From Euplotes aediculatus (taxonomy: Eukaryota; Ciliophora; Spirotrichea; Euplotida; Euplotidae): 27,146 nucleotides of DNA. The notes below the pieces were generated by a model. It saw only the letters and a program-made list of their open reading frames with translations. It was not told where the DNA came from and did not search any database. The position numbers and the translations under genes are program-made. Positions 19,756-27,146 of this stretch are shown one piece after another. The stretch is taken from positions 1 to 27,146 of the forward strand of contig JAQGFW010002317.1 in the NCBI GenBank assembly GCA_030463445.1. The letters run 5' to 3'. Positions within the stretch are counted from its first letter, which is position 1; the number at the start of each line of letters is the position of its first letter.

Positions 19756-20871
19756 ATGCAAGAGTATTACGATATTGTAATTTGCGGAGCAGGGACTGTT
19801 GGGCTTACTATTGGGAATTTATTGACAAATTTGGGTTTTAAAATTTGTTTAATTGAGCAAAATTCAGAAATAAATTCAGATTTTAATGCAATTGGAATAA
19901 ACAATGAATGCCTTAAAGTATGGAATATTTGCGGAATTTATTATAAAATAAAGGAATATATAGGGTTTAACAACGATAAAGATTTAATGATGAAGTATTT
20001 AGATAATGATAAAAATGAACTTTTTTCTTTGTATCAATCTTATGATGAAGAAAATTATCCAATTGGCGTTGTATTTCTTCAAAACAAGATAGATAGAGTG
20101 CTTTTTGATAATATAAAAGAAAAGGTTGATATAAAAATGAGTGAAAAAGTTCAAAAAATAGATGAAAATAACGATTATATTTCAATAGAAACTGATAAAT
20201 GCAATTATAAAACAAAATATCTTATAGGTTCAGACGGAAAATACAGTATTGTTAGAGATTTTATAAATTCAAAAATGAACCTTCTTTCTGAATCAAAAGA
20301 TAATTGGTTGATTCTGAATATATTAAGAAAAGAAATCTGCGAAAAAGAATACGTCGAGGTCTTTTGCGGTGAAAGGTCGATCGTTTCTTGTATGTTGCCT
20401 GAAAATTGGCACAGAATTGAAATGACTTTAAAAGATCACGAACTGGGTATCATTAATGACGATATTAAAATTAGAAAAATATTAGATCAATATCTTGAAC
20501 TTGGAGAATATCAAATAAAACGTAAATTTGAAATTAAGTTTAAAACTGGAATTGTTGATAAATATTTTCAAAATAACGTAGTTCTTTGCGGTGACGCAGC
20601 ACATATAACTTCACCTTTTGCAGCTTCAGGATTGGTGTCAGGAATAGCTGATTGTTTTGAACTTTATAAGTTATTTAAAAAAAATAAAGATAAAGTAAAT
20701 TTCGAAATTTACGAGAAAAATAGATATAAAAATCAGTTAAAAAAGCTTAAATTAGCGATTAGAATGGAAAGTATAATGAGCCATGGAAAGTTTTTTAAAT
20801 ATATTTTAAAAATTACGTTCAAAATTTTAAAATATTTTCCATTTACTAAGAATTTTTTCAGTATTCGTTAG
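19756..20871 (+). CDS. FAD-dependent aromatic monooxygenase (PHBH/UbiH/MhpA-like)
   Basis: This 371-aa flavoprotein hydroxylase shows the three class A motifs. GAGTVG (residues 11-16) is the Rossmann FAD site, YLIGSDGKYSIVR (155-167) is the DG motif that contacts FAD and NAD(P)H, and VVLCGDAAHITSPFAASG (275-292) is the GD motif binding the FAD ribityl chain. The family inserts one oxygen into phenolic rings using NAD(P)H and O2. The basic, aromatic C-terminus after residue 340 could be amphipathic, with weak membrane contact. It is transcribed away from the type III polyketide synthase operon across a 52-base gap, and the natural substrate is then the resorcinol-type product (SrsC plays that part in Streptomyces). 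A ubiquinone-pathway role is the alternative. Confidence 0.9.
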   Translation: MQEYYDIVICGAGTVGLTIGNLLTNLGFKICLIEQNSEINSDFNAIGINNECLKVWNICGIYYKIKEYIGFNNDKDLMMKYLDNDKNELFSLYQSYDEENYPIGVVFLQNKIDRVLFDNIKEKVDIKMSEKVQKIDENNDYISIETDKCNYKTKYLIGSDGKYSIVRDFINSKMNLLSESKDNWLILNILRKEICEKEYVEVFCGERSIVSCMLPENWHRIEMTLKDHELGIINDDIKIRKILDQYLELGEYQIKRKFEIKFKTGIVDKYFQNNVVLCGDAAHITSPFAASGLVSGIADCFELYKLFKKNKDKVNFEIYEKNRYKNQLKKLKLAIRMESIMSHGKFFKYILKITFKILKYFPFTKNFFSIR

Positions 20872-21752
20872 AATTTTATTTTCTCAAACAATTCTAAAAT
20901 TGCAACTTCTTTAAACTTAGCCTCTATGTCAACGTGAACAAAATTGTCCTTAAAAAAATGAGGAAAATCGTTTATATTTATAAGATCACTATGTGGTCTA
21001 CTTTTTATTGGATCAATATATCCGTATTTTGGAGAACTTATATGAACTCTTTGATGATTAATTCCTCTTTTTATCCAAGTTTCTCTACATTTTTTCATTA
21101 AATCTTCCTCTGTGTATTTGGATTTATAATCTACTTTTAAAGAATGACATCTGTGATGATGAATGTCTAATGTTACTGGTATATTTAATATTTCAGAAAG
21201 ATTCAAGCAATCCTCAACACTGTAACAAAGTTCGTCGTTTTCAATTGTTATTCTTTTTAAAAATGGAAGATTTTTGGCATTTTTTATCCATCTTTGGATT
21301 GTTTCATTTTTTCCTTCGTAAACGCCGCCAATGTGTATATTTATTTCATCAAAACCTATGTTTTCAGCTATAAAATTATGATATTCTAAATCCTCAATGC
21401 TATTTTTCACTACATTTTCAGTTGGAGAACCTAAATTAACATATTGCCCAGGATGCATCGAGAGTTTTAAATTTTTTTTATCTATCTTTTTCAATTTATG
21501 GATTAAATCATCAGGCATTAAATGTTTAAAAGTGTGAAAATGAGGGATTAGTTCAGAAGATATTCTGTACGATTTTATACCAAATTCAACACATTTATCA
21601 ATTGCTTTCTGCAGAGAATTGAGATTATTATAAACAACCTCTTTTATTTTTAATTTTTTTTCAGAATCAGATAATGTTTCCAGCATTGATCTCCTGTATG
21701 TTTTGAATTTTATATTCTCCTTATAAAATAAACAACAAAGACCTAAATTCAT
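20868..21752 (-). CDS. uvsE: UV DNA damage endonuclease (UvsE/UVDE)
   Basis: This 294-aa TIM-barrel endonuclease shows the family blocks in order: SYRISSELIPHF (61-72), MHPGQYVNLGSP (99-110), INIHIGGVYEGK (137-148), TIENDE (169-174), TLDIHHHRCHS (194-204), RVHISSPK (235-242) and SRPHSDLI (251-258). These carry the His, Glu and Asp ligands of its metal cluster. It nicks DNA 5' to cyclobutane dimers and 6-4 photoproducts, giving repair independent of UvrABC. Length is normal. Its stop overlaps the stop of the convergent hydroxylase gene by four bases (20868-20871). No Shine-Dalgarno precedes the ATG. A TATAAT only five bases before it (21763-21758) would give a leaderless or nearly leaderless message. 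Confidence 0.95.
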   Translation of the reverse strand: MNLGLCCLFYKENIKFKTYRRSMLETLSDSEKKLKIKEVVYNNLNSLQKAIDKCVEFGIKSYRISSELIPHFHTFKHLMPDDLIHKLKKIDKKNLKLSMHPGQYVNLGSPTENVVKNSIEDLEYHNFIAENIGFDEINIHIGGVYEGKNETIQRWIKNAKNLPFLKRITIENDELCYSVEDCLNLSEILNIPVTLDIHHHRCHSLKVDYKSKYTEEDLMKKCRETWIKRGINHQRVHISSPKYGYIDPIKSRPHSDLININDFPHFFKDNFVHVDIEAKFKEVAILELFEKIKF

Positions 21753-21888
21753 AAATAATTATAGATTAAAATAGTATTTAAATGGCAAATTTTCTAAAAT
21801 TCAATAATATAAATAAGCTGAATTTGATTAAATAAAGTAATTGATTCTTATATTTCAACACTTAAGATTTTTATTAATTTCTTTTCTT
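21753..21888. promoter_or_regulatory. Divergent intergenic region between uvsE and the membrane protein-leuDA genes
   Basis: These 136 AT-rich bases lie between divergent start codons. On the minus strand TTGCCA, a 19-base gap and a perfect TATAAT (21763-21758) precede uvsE. On the plus strand TTGATT (21824-21829) with TATATT (21849-21854) is a weak candidate for the leu side. Both spacings are longer than ideal. I saw no attenuator-like leader peptide or T-box. Confidence 0.35.
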
Positions 21889-22272
21889 ATGAAAAATATT
21901 TTAAAGATTTATCTAGGACTTGTTTCTTTTGTTTCAATTTTAATCCTTTGTATTAATTTATCTTTGTTATTTGGTAGAGTAGGGAATTATTTAATAATTT
22001 CTGACAACGAATATATAATCGCAAAATCATCTTCAAATTATAGACAAAAATGTGAAGAATTTACGGTTTATTCAGAAAAAGATAAGAAAAAAATTTTAAA
22101 ATACAGAAATGAGGATGAAATTAATAGCTGCATTAATGAGAATAGAAATAAAGCGATTCAAGAAAGGAATTACAATTTTAAACGTAACACAATAGATAGT
22201 GTTTCCTGGGCTATTTTATTTTTAATAACCTTTATATTACATTATAAAGAATTACGTAAATTTAAAGATTAA
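21889..22272 (+). CDS. Small two-helix membrane protein, unknown function
   Basis: This 127-aa protein is not recognised. The start is taken at 21889 because the hydrophobic segment begins at once (MKNILKIYLGLVSFVSILIL). A non-ATG TTG at 21841 in the same frame would add 16 residues. A first membrane helix lies near residues 8-29. A soluble loop of about 70 charged residues with two Cys (EKCEEF-like and SCINENR contexts) follows. The second helix is near 103-118 (VSWAILFLITFIL), and a short Lys/Arg tail ends the protein. Both ends are probably cytosolic, with the loop outside, where the Cys pair could form a disulfide. It lies five bases before leuD, so it is probably co-transcribed with the leu genes. 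A transport or regulatory role in that pathway is only a guess. Confidence 0.6.
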   Translation: MKNILKIYLGLVSFVSILILCINLSLLFGRVGNYLIISDNEYIIAKSSSNYRQKCEEFTVYSEKDKKKILKYRNEDEINSCINENRNKAIQERNYNFKRNTIDSVSWAILFLITFILHYKELRKFKD

Positions 22273-22277
22273 TTTTT

Positions 22278-22886
22278 ATGCAACCTTTTACAAAAATAAA
22301 ATCAAATATTGCTCAATTAATGCTTGATAATATAGATACTGACATGATAATTCCAAAACAATTCTTGAAAACAATCACAAGGGCTGGATTGGGTAAGAAG
22401 TTGTTTTTTGAAATGCGTTACATTGACAACGATTTTGATAAATTAAATGGAGAGTTTGTTTTAAATAAAGCTGAATTTTCTGATTCAAAAATATTACTTT
22501 CTGGTAAAAATTTTGGATGCGGTTCCTCAAGAGAGCATGCTCCTTGGGCTTTGCTTGATTTTGGAATTAAGTGCGTAATAGCTGAATCTTTCGCTGATAT
22601 ATTTTACAATAATTGCTTTGAAAACGGAATACTTCCTATTATTTTAGAGAAAAAAGATATTGATTTATTGGTTCAAAAATCCAAAAATAACGATATTTTT
22701 GAAATAGATTTGGAAAATCAAAGCATAAAAACTAATGATTTTGTTCTCTTTTTTAAAATAGAATCTTTTAAAAAAGAAAAATTATTAAAAGGCTTGGATT
22801 CCATAGGAATTACGGAGCTTTTGTTTGATAAAATAGAAGAATTTGAAAAAAATCAAAAAAAAATCAATCCTTGGCTTTGGACTTAA
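22278..22886 (+). CDS. leuD: 3-isopropylmalate dehydratase small subunit (LeuD)
   Basis: This 202-aa swivel-domain protein has DNIDTDMIIPKQFLK (18-31) and the substrate-binding block NFGCGSSREHAPWALLDFG (78-96), both diagnostic of LeuD. SFADIFYNNCFENGILP (104-120) is also conserved. With LeuC, which carries the iron-sulfur cluster, it isomerises 2- to 3-isopropylmalate in leucine synthesis, or citramalate in the related isoleucine route. The length is that of the bacterial aconitase-type LeuD of about 200 aa rather than the shorter archaeal form. It is followed nine bases later by a leuA-type gene. LeuC is not in this window, so the partner must be encoded elsewhere if the enzyme is active. 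Confidence 0.95.
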   Translation: MQPFTKIKSNIAQLMLDNIDTDMIIPKQFLKTITRAGLGKKLFFEMRYIDNDFDKLNGEFVLNKAEFSDSKILLSGKNFGCGSSREHAPWALLDFGIKCVIAESFADIFYNNCFENGILPIILEKKDIDLLVQKSKNNDIFEIDLENQSIKTNDFVLFFKIESFKKEKLLKGLDSIGITELLFDKIEEFEKNQKKINPWLWT

Positions 22887-22895
22887 TTTTAAAGT

Positions 22896-24416
22896 ATGAT
22901 GAGTAAAAAACTTAACATACTTGATACAACTTTAAGAGATGGCGAGCAAACGAATAATGTTTCTTTCTCTCCTGAAGAAAAGCTAATTATAGCTCAAAAT
23001 CTCATAAGTATAGTCGGTTTCGATAGAATTGAAGTTGGATCATGTAGAGTTTCTGATAAAGAATTTGATTCAATTTTAAAAATTATGAATTGGTCAAAAG
23101 ATAATGGTTTTGAAGATAAAATTGAAGTTTTGTCATTTGTTGATTTTAATAAATCCATAGATTGGCTCTTGAAAACTGGTTGTAAAAATATAAATTTACT
23201 AACAAAAGGTTCAAAAAAACATTGCGAAATTCAATTGAAAAAAAACATCGAAGATCATCAAAATGATATCCAAAAAACAATCGAATATGCTTCTAAAAAT
23301 GGAATGAAATACAGTGTTTACATGGAGGATTGGTCAAGAGGGATAGAGGAAAATCCTGATTATGTCTTTAAAATGTGTGAATTTTTCAACAAATTAGAGC
23401 CAAAAAGTGTCATTCTTTGTGACACAATGGGCATTTTGAATCCATGGAAGGTTGAAAAATATGTTTCAGAAATGATTAATAATTTTTCAAATTTAAAATT
23501 TGATTTTCACTGCCACAATGATTACGGTTTTGCTTTATCTAATTCAATAATGGCTTTAAAATCTGGAATTAATTGCACTCACGGAACAATTAATGGACTT
23601 GGTGAGAGGGCTGGAAATTTAGATTTAATTCAATTTTCAGTTGCCGTAAGGGATCATTTAAATGAATTTCAAATTTCATCAAATGAGAATGAATTTGCAA
23701 ATATATCCAACATAGTTGAAAGATTTTCAGGGAAAAAAGTTTCTCATAATTCGCCGGTGATAGGAAGAGATGTCTTTGTTCAAACCGCAGGAATACACGC
23801 TGATGGCGACAATAAAGGAAATCTTTATAAATCCAATTTAAATCCTGAAAGATTCAAGAGAAATATACAATATTCCCTTGGAAAAATGTCCGGAAAGGGC
23901 AATTTAGAAATGAATTTGAAAAATACCGGTATTTTATTAACAGAAGAGCAAAAACAAATTGTTTTAAAAAACATAGTTTCAATGGCAGATGCTAAAAAAA
24001 CAATAGCATTTGATGATCTTCCGTTTATAATATCCGACTCAATAGGTTCCGATATTATAAAGAAAAATTTTGAAGTTATAGAATGCATTATAACATCTTC
24101 AAGTAATTTATCACCAGTTGCTAACGTTAAAATAAAATACAAAGATAACGAGTATTGCGAAAATTCTTCAGGAAACGGTGGATACGACGCATTTATGAAT
24201 TGTTTAAGAAAAATATCAAAAAAAACAGATATTTTTATTCCAAAACTTATAGATTTTGAAGTTTCAATACCAAAAGGAGGAAGCAGTGAAGCTCTTGTTG
24301 AAACTGTTATAGTTTGGCAGGACGGAGTTAGAACAAGTGGCGTTATGTCCGATCAAATTATGTCTTCTATAAAAGCAACTGAAAAAGCAATAAACGTATT
24401 TGAATCAAAAAAATAA
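22896..24416 (+). CDS. leuA: 2-isopropylmalate synthase-family enzyme (LeuA type; citramalate synthase possible)
   Basis: This 506-aa protein (MM start; the second ATG is equally possible) has an N-terminal HMGL-like TIM barrel with LDTTLRDGEQ (9-18), the metal-binding HCHNDYG (205-211) and NGLGERAGN (233-241). A linker (AGIHADGDNKGNLY, near 300) and a C-terminal LeuA regulatory domain (near 385-500, with GNGGYDAF and GGSSEALVET) follow. The family condenses acetyl-CoA with 2-ketoisovalerate (LeuA) or pyruvate (citramalate synthase). The second aspartate region reads DTTLRDGEQTNNVSFSPEEK, close to the form I recall from Bacteroidetes LeuA rather than the common DGEQSPG form. The regulatory domain implies end-product feedback. 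It is the last gene of the membrane protein-leuD-leuA set. Confidence 0.88.
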   Translation: MMSKKLNILDTTLRDGEQTNNVSFSPEEKLIIAQNLISIVGFDRIEVGSCRVSDKEFDSILKIMNWSKDNGFEDKIEVLSFVDFNKSIDWLLKTGCKNINLLTKGSKKHCEIQLKKNIEDHQNDIQKTIEYASKNGMKYSVYMEDWSRGIEENPDYVFKMCEFFNKLEPKSVILCDTMGILNPWKVEKYVSEMINNFSNLKFDFHCHNDYGFALSNSIMALKSGINCTHGTINGLGERAGNLDLIQFSVAVRDHLNEFQISSNENEFANISNIVERFSGKKVSHNSPVIGRDVFVQTAGIHADGDNKGNLYKSNLNPERFKRNIQYSLGKMSGKGNLEMNLKNTGILLTEEQKQIVLKNIVSMADAKKTIAFDDLPFIISDSIGSDIIKKNFEVIECIITSSSNLSPVANVKIKYKDNEYCENSSGNGGYDAFMNCLRKISKKTDIFIPKLIDFEVSIPKGGSSEALVETVIVWQDGVRTSGVMSDQIMSSIKATEKAINVFESKK

Positions 24417-24424
24417 AAAAACAC

Positions 24425-24452
24425 TTGACAAACATTATATTTGTAGTATAAT
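24425..24452 (+). promoter_or_regulatory. Consensus sigma-70 promoter with an overlapping dyad
   Basis: A perfect -35 TTGACA (24425-24430) and a perfect -10 TATAAT (24447-24452) are 16 bases apart, the same spacing as the promoter of the giant minus-strand gene. An inverted repeat, ACATTATA (24432-24439) and TATAATGT (24447-24454), covers the spacer and the -10 and could be an operator. It drives the right-hand effector-like locus. Confidence 0.75.
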
Positions 24453-24478
24453 GTTGTATGTAATTTATTTATATTTAT

Positions 24479-24640
24479 GTGGAAGTGGCGTTAAGGAGAA
24501 AAGAAATAAATGAAATTACTGGTAAAAAAATAGATAATCTTGAAGCGAACTTCAAGAGCTTCAATCAAAAAACACTAAAATTACATCTTTACAACAAAAG
24601 GGACGTGATAACTCAAATCGCAAATTATTCTAATTTTTAA
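24479..24640 (+). CDS. Possible small ORF (53 codons, GTG start), unknown
   Basis: The frame opens about 20 bases after the predicted transcription start, from GTG at 24479 (or 24485) to TAA at 24638. It ends six bases before the ATG of the effector-like locus. Its product starts VEVALRRKEINEITGKK and is basic with balanced composition, but I do not recognise it. No Shine-Dalgarno precedes the GTG. The only good one here, AAGGAG at 24493-24498, instead precedes an ATG at 24510 that opens just seven codons (MKLLVKK). The region is therefore either a real small gene, a leader peptide, or untranslated leader. Confidence 0.3.
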   Translation: MEVALRRKEINEITGKKIDNLEANFKSFNQKTLKLHLYNKRDVITQIANYSNF

Positions 24641-24646
24641 TCCAAA

Positions 24647-27146
24647 ATGCAAAGTAAAGCTAGTTCTCAAGACAATACTTGTTGGCCTAGAATTAAATCA
24701 AAGATCACAGATAAGAATTGTAAAAATTGGAATAATCTTAGTCAAGAAATAAAAGATTATATTGAAAAAAGAGAACTCATAAGAGAAGAATATGAAAAAT
24801 CTACTCATCAGGAAGTTTTTGGTATTTTTGTTGACAAAGTAAATAATTTACGAGCTTTATTAGGAATGAATATAAAACTTTTTCCAACTATTGAAGAAAG
24901 TGAAAAAAGATACGTTTTCATCAAAGATTCTCTATTTTCTCTTATTCTTAGAAGAACAATATTTAGTCAGGATGATGTGAATATTTTTTTTAATTCATTT
25001 GTTGAAAAATCTGATTTTTTAAAAAATATAAATGTACAAAAAAATACTCAGGTCCCGAAATAGAGTCTTTTTTACAAGAATTATGCTCTCTTGAGAATGA
25101 AGGTGAAAATCTAAAAGAATTAATTATTGAGAATAAAGACGAAAAAAATAAAAACGTTAGAGATAAAAAAGTTAAAGATTTTATAAATAAATTAAAAGAT
25201 AAATATAAGAATGCTCAAGGAAGATACCTTGATCGTATCGAAAAAGCAATTAATATTTTTATGGAAAGATCTATAAAAGAAGATGAATATATTGCTGAAC
25301 TAGATAACTTTATCAACAACAAAACATTTGAAATGAATGCTGACCTTATTAATAGGGGAAATGATAAAAAAGGAATCAAATCAATTACAAACAATTTAAC
25401 TCCAGAAATTTCTGAAAAAGAAGTAGAAACAAGGTGTATGGATAGTAAAATCTTCGCTAATGTCAATTTTGACGTCACTTTTTTTGAAACAACACCAACG
25501 GGTAAACTGTCTTTCTCTGAGGTTCAAACAATAAAAGTTGATAATAATCCTCAAAGCAATCATGTTTATTACTTATCTGATGATTTTTTTAAAAGATCAA
25601 ATATTTTATCTTGCTTTATCGACAATCTTGGGCATTTTTCTACTTTGGTAAAATGTAATGAAGGTTTTTTTAAGTTTGATAGTTTGGAGACTAATTTTAA
25701 TTCTTCCGAAGTTGATAATGGACTAATTGAATATAAAGAGAATTATCAAGGGCTTGAATTTATAGATAAAAATGAAAAAATAATTGACGAAGGTAATGCA
25801 TCTGGTGTGTCATCAGTAACAGGTGGATGTTTATTTTCTTTTATTAAATTCTGTAATGACGAAAATAAAGATAATAAAAAAATTTTAACTAAAGAAGATA
25901 TTAAATTTATATTTAATAATCAACCATTAATTACTAATGAAAGAAATAATTGCTATCAAGATGTCGCATTTACTCAAGCAATAATTGCTTATATTTATGA
26001 AAAAAATCTTACTAATGAACAAGCTAAAAAATTAGTTGATGATTTTAGGGAAAATTATTTACATACAATTATTTTAGCTGAAATGTTGGAAGGTTTGCAC
26101 GAACCTTATAATCGTCTTGATGATAAACCAGCTATAACAAATCAAGCTTCTAATGTAGATTGCGAAAAAGTAAGAAATTTGTGCAAAAAATACCTCGTTG
26201 ATCATAAATATGAAATAGAACAAGAGAATATTAAATGGGAAAATAAGAAAAAAGAGATACTCCAAGATCCGAGATCTGTAGAAGAAAATAATCGAATTCG
26301 ATCTTCAAGTCAAAAAAATAATACGTTAGGAGCAGGTCCTAAAATCAATTCACGGCATACACCAATTGATGATGAATCAAGTAGAATTGTTCCACTTACT
26401 TCAATCATACCATATTCTGTTAATCAAGTATCAAATCAAAGTCCAATTTCAACTTTAAAACCTTCTTTAAATCCAATAATTAATGATCCATTAGAATCGT
26501 TTATTCAAAATCAACCATATGGTACAAAATTTATAAAAGAAAATGAAACAACTTACATTAAAAATGGAAATACAGAATTTATAAATAAAACAAAGGGATT
26601 TTCCGTTATGGATAAAAATGGAGACGGACGAGAAAGTGTTAAATCTGTGAATGCATTAAAAAAGGATGAAATAATTGAAAAAGCGTTCAAGGAAGGTAAA
26701 TTAAAAACGGACGGCTACGATGAAGATGGAAATATTAAAAATGTTACTAACGAAGAAAACTACGAAATAATGAAGGAAGATTTAAAAATACCTGAAGAAG
26801 AGTTAGAAAGATGTAATAATCCTAATTTTTTAAAAGAACAAAAAAAGATAAGAGCAGAGAAAAGAAAAGCAAAAGGCAAAAAAGCTGCAAGTAATGCTAT
26901 ATCTAAAAAAAAACTTGAAAAGGAACTTACGGAACTTAGAGAGTCTGATATTTTACCAAAACAAAAAGAAAATGCAGTAAAAGAAGAAACGAAAGAATAT
27001 ATTAATAACGGGAAAGAAAATAAAGATAGTTACAGTGAAGAGATAAAAAATCAAGAAAAAATTAAAGAAAAAGATGTAAAAAGTAAGGAAGAAAGAATTG
27101 GAGAAAGAATTAAGGCAAAAATGGGAGAAAGAATTGAGGTAAAAAT
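24647..27146 (+). pseudogene. Second large effector-like locus, partial and not continuous (about one break); runs off right edge
   Basis: The locus starts at an ATG shortly after the strong promoter and continues to the window edge, but is not a single open frame; about one break is seen. I cannot tell a real break from recoding or a sequence slip. No housekeeping family is recognised. Visible parts are a charged, helical N-terminal region and a possible CE-clan-like cysteine enzyme core (LGHFSTLVK at 25624-25650, FKFDSLE, then TGGCLFSFIKF near 25819-25851). Its His-to-Cys spacing of 65 residues is close to the 67 seen in the giant protein. A Ser/Pro/Asn-rich linker near 26280-26500, a Lys/Glu-rich helical region, and the shared 119-bp segment with its octad repeat complete it. 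Sharing that segment in frame with the giant minus-strand gene suggests one protein family. An effector or toxin role is inference. Confidence 0.6.
27028..27146. repeat. Right copy of the exact 119-bp inverted terminal match
   Basis: This is the exact reverse complement of 1-119, read in the plus direction in the open frame of the right-hand effector-like locus, so both loci encode the same residues here. Units of 24 bp lie at 27100-27123 and 27124-27146, the second cut one base short by the window edge. A half unit (EERI) precedes them. The base before 27028 differs from the left copy. Confidence 0.95.

Noticed and set aside
24417-24424. Terminator after leuA
   Set aside because: An A-rich run only; no stem-loop could be drawn.
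26608-26650. EF-hand or dockerin-like DKNGDGRES
   Set aside because: A single copy without the acidic residue at loop position 12; not enough to call a calcium site.

Overview
This is a very AT-rich bacterial window. Lys, Ile, Asn and Glu dominate every protein, there are no introns, genes are tightly packed, and recognisable Shine-Dalgarno sites are rare. A giant SecA-motor protein beside ordinary metabolic genes suggests a host-associated or intracellular bacterium; Rickettsiales-like or Legionellales-like lineages are possibilities. That is inference from gene content. The LeuA type recalls Bacteroidetes enzymes, and no ribosomal RNA or other phylogenetic marker is present.

Region 1 (1-15803, minus) is one uninterrupted reading frame of at least 5,267 codons that leaves the window at base 1. 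It holds a complete-looking SecA-type ATPase motor near residues 2210-2790 and a candidate CE-clan (Ulp1/YopJ-like) cysteine peptidase or acetyltransferase core at H3914, D3933, Q3976 and C3981. The rest is unrecognised, charged, partly coiled-coil sequence. It has its own near-consensus promoter.

Region 2 (15873-19703, minus) is a compact gene set: an exported TPR protein, a type III polyketide synthase, a flavodoxin-fold NAD(P)H:quinone oxidoreductase and a UbiE-type methyltransferase, followed by a YgjP-like metallohydrolase. A FAD aromatic hydroxylase (19756-20871, plus) diverges from the TPR gene. Together they resemble a phenolic lipid or alkylquinone pathway: synthase, ring hydroxylase, methyltransferase and quinone reductase. 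Next comes a UV-damage endonuclease gene (20868-21752, minus), tail to tail with the hydroxylase.

Region 3 (21889-24416, plus) is a small membrane protein followed by leuD and a leuA-type synthase; leuB and leuC are not in the window.

Region 4 (24417-27146, plus) has a near-perfect promoter, a possible small ORF and a second effector-like locus. This locus is not continuous (about one break) and runs off the right edge. Its last 119 bases are the exact reverse complement of the first 119 bases of the window. Both copies are read in the same frame as coding sequence and both end inside a 24-bp tandem repeat. Thus two different large proteins reading outward converge on the same downstream sequence outside the window.

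No gene-free stretch exceeds 300 bases. The longest gap is 24417-24646. I saw no tRNA, rRNA, CRISPR array or insertion sequence.
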